Source: Gammaproteobacteria bacterium (GTDB lineage: Bacteria; Pseudomonadota; Gammaproteobacteria; Steroidobacterales; Woeseiaceae). From it: 64,000 bases of DNA. The first letter of the stretch is position 1; each line of letters starts with the position of its first letter. The notes below the pieces were generated by a model. The model saw only the letters and a list, made by a program, of their open reading frames with translations. It had not been told where the DNA came from and made no database searches. Where the stretch lies: positions 26,684-90,683 of the forward strand of contig JAUIDP010000004.1 in assembly GCA_030429005.1 (NCBI GenBank), in the 5' to 3' direction. Shown here one piece after another: positions 57,938 to 64,000 of this stretch. A program made the position numbers and the translations under genes.

Positions 57938-60207
57938 TTTTCCCGCGTTGAATCACGGGCCGCCATTTCCGCGACCTGGCCGACGCAAAGCGCCGCGTCG
58001 TTGCACGGCAGCCTGGCTGGCAGGAGCGCCTTGAACCCATCGTCCTGCAATAGGTCGACAACCTGTTCTGTCAGTACCCGGTTCTGGAAGACGCCGCCAC
58101 ACAGCCCAACCTGGCGTACGCCCGTCTCCTCGCGAATTGCACGTGCCTGGCCGAGCAGCCCGTAGGCAAGACTCGAATGGAATATTTCGGCACGTTCGCT
58201 CGCATCCCGTCCTGCATCGAGCAGCATGTCGACGAGCGGTTCCCAGTCCATGCGCCAGGTACCGTATGTATCTTTCGCAGCAGGCAGCGGAATCGGTTCG
58301 CGTCGGCTGCGACACAGCGCCTCGAGCTGCATCGGGCCGGCCGCTTCGAAACTCACGTTGTGCGCACCCAGAACGATCGCAGCCGCCGCATCGAACAGGC
58401 GGCCCGCGGCGGAGCTTGCCGGGCTGTTCAGGCCGGTGCGCCACGCGTTTCGCGCCAGCTCGTCACGGTCCGGGCAGGCTGGCCAGGTTCGCCCGCATTC
58501 CCAGGCAACTGCGGCGGCGCTGCGCCAGGGTTCGCGACCCGCTCGATCGCCGCCGGGCAGGCGAAAACGGCGCAGGCTGCCAACCCGCTGCCAGTTCCCC
58601 GCCTGGCCCAGCAGGGCTTCGCCACCCCACAAGTCGCCGTCTGCACCGAGCCCGACGCCATCCCAGGTAAACACCAGGGCCGGCTCGTGTAATTGAAATT
58701 CCGCTGCCAGTGCGCTGGCATGTGCATGATGGTGCCAGGCGGTTTCGACGTCGCAGCTTCGCTGCTGACGAGCCCAGCGATGCGTCGTGTAACCCGGGTG
58801 CGCGTCGCAGACGATGCGCGCGGCAGTGACCCGGTAGAGCCGCTGCAGATCGTCGACCAGCTGCTCGAAGACAGCCAGGCTTCGTGGGCTGTCCATCTCG
58901 CCGATGTGTGGCGAGACGATCACGCGCCGGTCCCAGCTGAGGGCGATCGTGTTCTTCATATGCCCACCGACGGCCAGCGTCGGGCAGGCCTGTGACCATG
59001 GCAGCTGCAGTTCGAGCGGTGCTGAACCGCGGCCGAGGCGCAGCGGTCGATGGCGACCGGCGATCCGCCGGAACACCGGGTCATCGGCAGGTCGTACGAT
59101 GGGCCGGTCGTGATGCAGGAAGCCATCGACGAGCCCGGCAAGGCGGTGCTCCGCAGCCGCATTCTCCGTCAGGACCGGTTCGCCACTGATGTTGCCCGAG
59201 GTCGCAACGAGCGGTTTGCCGAATGCGTCCAGCAACAACTGGTGCAGCGGACTGTAGGGCAGGAAGGCGCCGACTTCTCCGAGGGCGGGTGCGATGTTTG
59301 CTGCCAGTGTCGAGGCGCGGCGCTGGCGCAGCAACACGATCGGTCGCATCGGGCTGGCAAGCAGGGCGACATCATCGGCATCGAGGTGCGCATAGTCACC
59401 GACCGCTGCACAGCCGTCCGCGCCGCGCACCGGGAACATGACGGCGAGCGGTTTATCGGGACGTTGCTTGCGCGCTCGCAACCGGCCGACAGCCGTTGTA
59501 TCGAGCGCATCACAAACCAGGTGGTAGCCGCCGATTCCCTTCACGGCAAGCGACTTGCCCTGCTGCAGCATACGAACCGCGCATTCGAGCGCATCGTCCG
59601 CGACGCGGCTGTCGCCGGTGGCGAAACTCAACGCCGGGCCGCACTCCGGACAGGCTATCGGCTCAGCGTGAAAGCGACGATCGAACGGGTCCTCGTATTC
59701 TGCCCGGCAGTCCGCGCACATCCGGAAGCCAGACATACTGGTGTTGGGGCGGTCATACGGCATTGACCGGATCAGCGTGTAACGCGGCCCGCATTGTGTG
59801 CAATTGATGAACGGGTACCGGAAGCGCCGGTCCGCGGGGTCCTGCATTTCCTTGCGGCAGTCGTCGCACATGAAGTAGTCCGGCGGCACGCAGATCTGCG
59901 CCGCGTCATCCGCAGTGCTGGTGACAATCTCGAAGCCGTCGAACAATACGTCAGCGAGCCATTGTTGTTTGCTCGCTGTGACCCTGGAGAGCGGCGGTGC
60001 ACACTCCATGATGTCGGCGCAAAACTGTTGCAGCTTCACGTGGTCACCACAGGCAACGACTTCGACGTCGCCCAGCCGGTTCTGTACCTGGCCCGTGATG
60101 CCATACTGGCTGGCAAGTCGGTAGACAAAGGGGCGAAAACCGACACCCTGCACCTGGCCGCTGAGTGTCATCCTGATCGTCTTGGGACGATGCAACACGG
60201 TGCTCAC
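57934..60207 (-). CDS. hypF: Carbamoyltransferase HypF
   Basis: 757 residues from a GTG at 60207. Domains in order: acylphosphatase (MTLSGQVQGVGFRPFVYRL), two zinc fingers (CDDC...CTQC and CADC...CPEC), YrdC-like (about 190-370; KGIGGYHLVCDA) and a Kae1-like C-terminus with the HHHAHA motif. It makes carbamoyl-AMP and transfers carbamoyl to HypE. The frame is open to 60549 but overlaps hypD; AGG lies about 8 bases before the GTG. Only 4 bp separate it from hypD. Confidence 0.94.
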   Translation of the reverse strand: MSTVLHRPKTIRMTLSGQVQGVGFRPFVYRLASQYGITGQVQNRLGDVEVVACGDHVKLQQFCADIMECAPPLSRVTASKQQWLADVLFDGFEIVTSTADDAAQICVPPDYFMCDDCRKEMQDPADRRFRYPFINCTQCGPRYTLIRSMPYDRPNTSMSGFRMCADCRAEYEDPFDRRFHAEPIACPECGPALSFATGDSRVADDALECAVRMLQQGKSLAVKGIGGYHLVCDALDTTAVGRLRARKQRPDKPLAVMFPVRGADGCAAVGDYAHLDADDVALLASPMRPIVLLRQRRASTLAANIAPALGEVGAFLPYSPLHQLLLDAFGKPLVATSGNISGEPVLTENAAAEHRLAGLVDGFLHHDRPIVRPADDPVFRRIAGRHRPLRLGRGSAPLELQLPWSQACPTLAVGGHMKNTIALSWDRRVIVSPHIGEMDSPRSLAVFEQLVDDLQRLYRVTAARIVCDAHPGYTTHRWARQQRSCDVETAWHHHAHASALAAEFQLHEPALVFTWDGVGLGADGDLWGGEALLGQAGNWQRVGSLRRFRLPGGDRAGREPWRSAAAVAWECGRTWPACPDRDELARNAWRTGLNSPASSAAGRLFDAAAAIVLGAHNVSFEAAGPMQLEALCRSRREPIPLPAAKDTYGTWRMDWEPLVDMLLDAGRDASERAEIFHSSLAYGLLGQARAIREETGVRQVGLCGGVFQNRVLTEQVVDLLQDDGFKALLPARLPCNDAALCVGQVAEMAARDSTREN

Positions 60208-60211
60208 GAAA

Positions 60212-61339
60212 CTAACCTGCCGAACGCTTTGCGTGCACTGCTTCCCATTGATTGTCGCGGTAACCGGATGACCACCAGATCCTGCACGCACCTTCGTCTG
60301 AAACCATGCACGGCCCGATAGGTTTGCGCGGCGTGCAGGCTCGACCATAGAGCCGACACTCGTTCGGATAGATCTTCCCGAGCACGACGCTGGCGCAGTC
60401 GCAGCCTGGCGGCATTTCGCCAACGCGCTTGCGCGAATTGTCGGCGTAGGACGGAAACACCATCCGCGCATCGTGTGCCGCGTAGCCGGGTTGTAATGAA
60501 AACCCGGATTCCGGAATGACCCCGATGCCACGCCAGTTGGCATCGCCAACCATCATGACTTCCGCGAGTTGCCGGCGGGCAGTCTTGTTGCCACCTGGCC
60601 GCACGACTTCGGGGTAACAATTCTCCAGCGCGGGTTTGCCCGAAAATAACTGGTGCAGTACCGAGTACATGGCCGCCAGCAAGGTATCGGCCCGGAAGCC
60701 GGCGATGGCCGCGGGGATGCCGTGCCTGGTGACGACGAACTCCCATTCCTCCGGACCCATCACGGTTGAAACGTGTCCCGGCGCAATCAGGCAGTCGAAG
60801 CCGGGCGACCCCGAGTCCAGTAGCATGGCAACGGCTGGCCAGGTAAGCCGGCCCGACAGCAGCACCAGGAGGTTTTCAGGTGCGCCTTCGGCCAGCATAG
60901 AAGCCACCGGTGCGGTCGTCGTTTCGAAGCCAGCCGCAAAGAATATGACCTGCCGTGCGGGATTTGACCTGGCAATGTGCACGGCCTCGCCTGGCGATGC
61001 GATCGGCCGGATGTCGGCGCCCGCGGCACGCGCCTGCTCGAGCGATTGCGGTTCTCGCCGAGGCACGTTCACCGGCACGCGCAACATGTCCCCGAACGCG
61101 ACCAGCGTGATGTCTTCGTTGAGCGCCAGCTGGATGGCTTCGTAGACGTCTTCTTCAGGGCAGATGCAGACCGGGCAGCCGGGCCCGGGCACCAGCTCGA
61201 TGTTGCCGGGCAATGCGCCGCGCAATCCGGCGACGGAAATCGATCGCTCATGGCCGCCACAAACATTCATGATCCGGACCGGACGGGGTATGTCCAGCTT
61301 GCGCAGTTTGTCCAGCCAGTAAGCGGCGTCCCGGGTCAT
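60212..61339 (-). CDS. hypD: Hydrogenase Fe-ligand assembly protein HypD
   Basis: 375 residues from ATG 61339 overlapping the hypB stop (ATGA). The family motifs IMNVCGGHE, PGPGCPVCICPEED, FFAAGFETTTAP and the [4Fe-4S] Cys set (CDCASVVLGKIYPNEC, GRAC, GPCMVS) are present. It is the scaffold, with HypC, on which Fe(CN)2CO is assembled. Confidence 0.96.
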   Translation of the reverse strand: MTRDAAYWLDKLRKLDIPRPVRIMNVCGGHERSISVAGLRGALPGNIELVPGPGCPVCICPEEDVYEAIQLALNEDITLVAFGDMLRVPVNVPRREPQSLEQARAAGADIRPIASPGEAVHIARSNPARQVIFFAAGFETTTAPVASMLAEGAPENLLVLLSGRLTWPAVAMLLDSGSPGFDCLIAPGHVSTVMGPEEWEFVVTRHGIPAAIAGFRADTLLAAMYSVLHQLFSGKPALENCYPEVVRPGGNKTARRQLAEVMMVGDANWRGIGVIPESGFSLQPGYAAHDARMVFPSYADNSRKRVGEMPPGCDCASVVLGKIYPNECRLYGRACTPRKPIGPCMVSDEGACRIWWSSGYRDNQWEAVHAKRSAG

Positions 61340-62085
61340 GGGTGCGCTGTTGCTGCGTATTGTGCGGTCAGCCGGGTGGCAGCTTGACTGTCTCGCACCC
61401 AGTCGCACCAGGCGCCCATCCCGCTGCCGGACCGGGCGGACACTTCGATGATCCTGGCATCCGATGCCAGTTGCCGCATGCAATCCCGCGCCACTTGCGG
61501 GTCGAAATCGTCAAGGACGCCAAGCAGGTCGCACTTGCTGAGAACGACCAGATCCGCGGCGCGAAACATCACCGGATACTTGGCGGGCTTGTCATGGCCC
61601 TCCGGCGTCGACAACAGCGTGACGTTCAGGTGCTGGCCGAGGTCGAAACTCGCCGGACAGACGAGGTTGCCGACATTCTCGATAAACAGGACGTCGATTG
61701 AGTCGAGGTCCAGTTGGTGCAATGCCGAGTGCACCATGCCCGCATCGAGATGACAGGCGGTGCTGGTGCTGATCTGCACGGCAGTGACACCCTTCGCCCG
61801 AATGCGTTCCGCGTCGTTTTCTGTTTCGAGGTCGCCTTCCACAACAGCAAGCCGAAAATCCGAACCCAGCCGGTCGATCGTGGCTTCCAGTAACGCGGTC
61901 TTGCCGGCACCGGGCGAGGACATCAGGTTGATAGCCAGCACACCGTGCCGGTCGAAGTGCTCGCGGTTGTGGTGAGCTCGTTGGTCGTTTGCCTGCAGCA
62001 GCGACTGCAGGACTTCGACGGATTCACCGTGGAGTGTTTCGGAAGTGTTGCTATCTGTTACGTTGCAACCGCAGGTACCGCACAT
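61336..62085 (-). CDS. hypB: Hydrogenase nickel incorporation GTPase HypB
   Basis: 249 residues. The N-terminal CGTCGC motif (residues 2-7) is the high-affinity Ni site. G motifs: LMSSPGAGKTALLEA, DLETENDAERI, IENVGNLVCPASFDLG and SKCDLL. It drives Ni delivery with HypA. There is no His-rich stretch, so no nickel storage function. Confidence 0.96.
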   Translation of the reverse strand: MCGTCGCNVTDSNTSETLHGESVEVLQSLLQANDQRAHHNREHFDRHGVLAINLMSSPGAGKTALLEATIDRLGSDFRLAVVEGDLETENDAERIRAKGVTAVQISTSTACHLDAGMVHSALHQLDLDSIDVLFIENVGNLVCPASFDLGQHLNVTLLSTPEGHDKPAKYPVMFRAADLVVLSKCDLLGVLDDFDPQVARDCMRQLASDARIIEVSARSGSGMGAWCDWVRDSQAATRLTAQYAATAHP

Positions 62086-62110
62086 AGGACTTCTCCCGGG
62101 AAGCGAGTCT

Positions 62111-62338
62111 TCAGGCTTCCGTTGCCAGTATCTGGTCGATCAATTGCCAGGATTCATTCGCTTCGGCAGCGCTGATTTTCTGAATGACGTAGCCGACGTG
62201 CACAAGAACGTGATCGCCAGGTTTTAGATCTTCATCCTGCATCATGAACAGGCTGACATCCCGCTCGATGCCACGGGCCTCGCATGTGCACTGAAAACCG
62301 TCGATGCTGGCAATTTTCATGGGGACGGCAAGGCACAT
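62111..62338 (-). CDS. hypC: Hydrogenase assembly chaperone HypC
   Basis: 75 residues starting MCLAVPMKI, with the essential Cys2. First gene of the hypC-B-D-F-E group, 25 bp before hypB. It binds HypD and carries the Fe unit to the large-subunit precursor. No second HypC-like protein (HoxL/HupF) is encoded in the hya operon. Confidence 0.95.
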   Translation of the reverse strand: MCLAVPMKIASIDGFQCTCEARGIERDVSLFMMQDEDLKPGDHVLVHVGYVIQKISAAEANESWQLIDQILATEA

Positions 62339-62499
62339 TATCGAACTCCCGTACGAGCCGCAGAGTCATTTCCCTGCAGCTTGATCATATGCTCGCGAAA
62401 GGGAGCTATACTGTACGTAATTGCACCTATTTTGTTAGAAATTGCGGGGGTTTATGCTGAATTCAATTCTGGGAAGAGCTTCGTCGAAGGAGGCGCGAT

Positions 62500-62694
62500 A
62501 TGTTGCGTCTGACCACCTTGTTGTTGTTCACGTTCGTCGCCGGGGTTGCGAGCGCTGATGTCCTCGATCACCACAACAGCATCCTGGCCCGCCTCGCTCA
62601 TCAATTGTTTTCGCCTCATCACCTGCCGTTTACATTGCTGGTCGTGGTGGTTGGAGCTATCGCCTTGCAAAAGTGGCGCACGGCCAGGAAATAA
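62500..62694 (+). CDS. Small His-rich membrane protein of unknown function
   Basis: 64 residues with a strong Shine-Dalgarno AAGGAGG. A signal-like segment (MLRLTTLLLFTFVAGVASA) is followed by a short loop with six His among 24 residues (DVLDHHNSILARLAHQLFSPHH), then one membrane helix (LPFTLLVVVVGAIALQ) and KWRTARK. No family is recognised. It is divergent from hypC across 161 bp. A role in nickel or metal handling is only a guess from location and His content. Confidence 0.55.
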   Translation: MLRLTTLLLFTFVAGVASADVLDHHNSILARLAHQLFSPHHLPFTLLVVVVGAIALQKWRTARK

Positions 62695-62754
62695 CCGGCA
62701 CCGTACGCGACTCCCGGGCGGCTTCGTTGTTCGCCACATACCGGCGCACTGATC

Positions 62755-63675
62755 TTGCGAACAGCCACGATTATCCTGTTGGTCTGTGTTTTGGTCACAG
62801 CACCATTCGCGGTCGCCTGGTCGTCGGATGATCCTGGCACCCAGGTAGTTATGCTGGGTACCGGCACGCCGAACCCGGAACCGGATCGGTCCGGTCCGGC
62901 GATTGCAATTGTTGTCAACGGGGCAGCATACCTGGTGGACTTCGGACCCGGCGTGGTGCGCCGGGCTGCAGCGATGTCGCCGGAGTATGGTGGCCAAATA
63001 CCGGCATTGTCCGTCGACAACCTGAAAATCGCCTTCCTGACGCACTTGCACTCGGATCATTCGGCCGGCCTTTCCGACCTGATTCTGACACCCTGGGTGC
63101 TGGAGCGTGATGAACCCTTGCAGATTTACGGACCGGAAGGAATCGAAGAGATGGCGTCGCATGTGCTGCAGGCCTACCAGGCCGATATTCGATACCGTAT
63201 CGACGGGCTGGAGCCGGCCAACGAGACCGGCTGGCAGGTGAAAGCGCATGTGCTGGATGACGGTGTCGTTTATGAAGACGACAACGTCAAGGTCGAAGCA
63301 TTCCGTGTACGTCATGGCACCTGGGAGAACGCGTTCGGCTTTCGCTTCACGACAGCCGATCGCGTGATCGTGATCTCGGGTGACGCGGCACCGGACGCCA
63401 ATGTCGAGAAGTATGCTGCCGGCGCCGATGTCCTGGTGCACGAGGTATATTCCGACTCGGGCTTTGCGCGCCGGGATGCCTTCTGGCAGAAGTATCACAG
63501 CACCAATCACACGTCGGCCACGGAACTGGGCGAAATCGCCCGCCGCGCCAAACCGGGCCTGCTGGTGCTGTACCACGTGCTGTTCTGGGGGTCCTCGGAG
63601 GAGACGGTCCTCGAGGAGGTCCGCAGGGGCTATGACGGGGACGTGGTGCTGGCCCATGATCTCGATGTTTTCTAG
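62755..63675 (+). CDS. Exported metallo-beta-lactamase-fold hydrolase
   Basis: 306 residues from a TTG, with a signal peptide (MRTATIILLVCVLVTAPFAVA). The metal-binding motif THLHSDHSAGL, FRVRHG, VISGDAA and the STNHTSATELG and YHVLF segments are those of RNase Z/arylsulfatase-like MBL proteins, here directed to the periplasm. The substrate is unknown. It is 60 bp downstream of the small His-rich gene and probably co-transcribed. Confidence 0.8.
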   Translation: MRTATIILLVCVLVTAPFAVAWSSDDPGTQVVMLGTGTPNPEPDRSGPAIAIVVNGAAYLVDFGPGVVRRAAAMSPEYGGQIPALSVDNLKIAFLTHLHSDHSAGLSDLILTPWVLERDEPLQIYGPEGIEEMASHVLQAYQADIRYRIDGLEPANETGWQVKAHVLDDGVVYEDDNVKVEAFRVRHGTWENAFGFRFTTADRVIVISGDAAPDANVEKYAAGADVLVHEVYSDSGFARRDAFWQKYHSTNHTSATELGEIARRAKPGLLVLYHVLFWGSSEETVLEEVRRGYDGDVVLAHDLDVF

Positions 63676-63757
63676 ACTTTTCTTGACTTTGGCGGCCGTA
63701 TCCGGACAATTTGCGGCCCTCGCGAGCGCCTGCAAACCTTGGCGTCGACCAGATAAT

Positions 63758-63815
63758 GGTGATGTAGCTCAGATGGTCAGAGCGGCGGACTCATAACCCG
63801 CAGGTCGGTGGTTTA
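63758..63815 (+). pseudogene. tRNA-Met(CAT)-like 5' fragment, copy 1
   Basis: The first 58 bases fold as tRNA from the acceptor 5' strand (GGTGATG) through D-arm (GCTC/GAGC), anticodon loop CTCATAA (CAT at 63792-63794) and variable loop to the first T-stem strand GGTGG, then continue TTTA. The matching T-stem, acceptor 3' strand and CCA are missing; an 8-bp hairpin follows instead. The anticodon stem GCGGA/CCCGC has an A-C mismatch at its closing pair. It is thus a broken or non-standard gene. Confidence 0.6.
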
Positions 63816-63939
63816 CAAAATGCGCCAGCATTTTGGACGCCTCGAGCGCAGCGAGAGCGCCCCGCAGGGGTGAGGATCGACCACAGGGAGATCTGAATCC
63901 ATTCCACCCATGGTGGTGAGGTGGATAGAATAGAATTTT
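63816..63939. other. Spacer of the tRNA-like duplication with hairpins
   Basis: This stretch of the 325-bp gene-free end region begins with a perfect 8-bp hairpin (CAAAATGC-GCCA-GCATTTTG, 63816-63835). It then holds a GCG-rich part and a second hairpin, CCACC-CAT-GGTGG (63904-63916). No ORF of note. It looks like part of a repeat unit that ends where copy 2 of the tRNA-like sequence starts. Confidence 0.5.
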
Positions 63940-64000
63940 GGTGATGTAGCTCAGATGGTCAGAGCGGCGGACTCATAACCCGCAGGTCGGTGGTTCACAA
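63940..64000 (+). tRNA. tRNA-Met(CAT)-like sequence, copy 2, truncated by window end
   Basis: Identical to copy 1 over about 61 bases except T to C in the T-loop (GGTTCACAA). Anticodon CAT at 63974-63976; the same A-C mismatch closes the anticodon stem. The T-loop would have C at the position of the nearly invariant A58. Whether it has a proper 3' half lies outside the window, so it may be a second fragment. Confidence 0.5.

Noticed and set aside
62755..63675. MBL-fold protein as beta-lactamase
   Set aside because: The HxHxDH motif is shared by many hydrolases; overall pattern is closer to RNase Z/arylsulfatase-like members.
63758..64000. A group I intron interrupting tRNA-Met in the T-loop
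   Set aside because: The sequence after copy 1 does not rejoin a T-stem and acceptor strand complementary to GGTGATG, and no intron core motifs were seen.

Overview
The window is GC-rich, densely packed DNA from a gammaproteobacterium. Support comes from the mreBCD-mrdA-rodA-mltB order, the hemA-prfA ... prmC-moeB and lolB-tRNA-Gln-prs-rplY-pth-ychF neighbourhoods (Pseudomonas/Chromatiales-like synteny), Lol lipoprotein sorting and a glutamyl-tRNA amidotransferase. I suspect a marine lineage such as Woeseiaceae/Chromatiales, but nothing seen here fixes the genus.

Region 1 (1-35.3 kb) is mostly core genome. A minus-strand rod-shape operon (mreB to mltB, the last gene cut by the window edge) diverges from gatCAB. 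Then come aqpZ, small envelope genes, a methionine-cycle operon (an ArsR-methyltransferase fusion of SahR type, metF, B12-dependent metH) and a periplasmic TPR/beta-propeller protein. Next are an EEP phosphohydrolase, moeB, a cyclophilin and prmC. An inserted cystathionine beta-synthase-like gene with a 33-bp perfect inverted repeat separates these from prfA-hemA. A TPR protein, lolB, tRNA-Gln, prs, rplY, pth, ychF and two bacterial PH-domain membrane proteins follow.

Region 2 (35.3-62.3 kb) is an energy-metabolism island. After a UspE-like protein and an orphan FixJ-type response regulator, a minus-strand series encodes a diheme cytochrome c, a HemN-like radical SAM protein, a CymA/NapC-like tetraheme quinol dehydrogenase and a three-subunit fumarate reductase (frdCAB). 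Divergently, three plus-strand genes encode a complete porin-cytochrome conduit: an OmcA/MtrC-family surface decaheme lipoprotein carrying a collagen-like stalk, a DmsE/MtrA-type periplasmic decaheme, and an MtrB/PioB barrel. About 200 bp further on is a full group 1d, O2-tolerant-type membrane-bound [NiFe] hydrogenase operon (small and large subunits, cytochrome b, protease, HyaE, HyaF, rubredoxin, HybE-like chaperone, HypA). It faces hypC-B-D-F-E, whose last gene is followed 5 nt later by a CPA2 cation/proton antiporter. The simplest reading is that H2 electrons enter the quinone pool through the hydrogenase and leave through FrdCAB to fumarate, or through the CymA-like protein and the Mtr conduit to an extracellular acceptor. 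The reverse direction, electron uptake, cannot be excluded from sequence.

Region 3 (62.3-64 kb) has a tiny His-rich membrane protein, a periplasmic metallo-beta-lactamase-fold protein, and two tandem tRNA-Met(CAT)-like 5' fragments 182 bp apart. The first lacks its 3' half; the second runs off the window. No IS element, transposase, integrase, phage gene or CRISPR array was seen.
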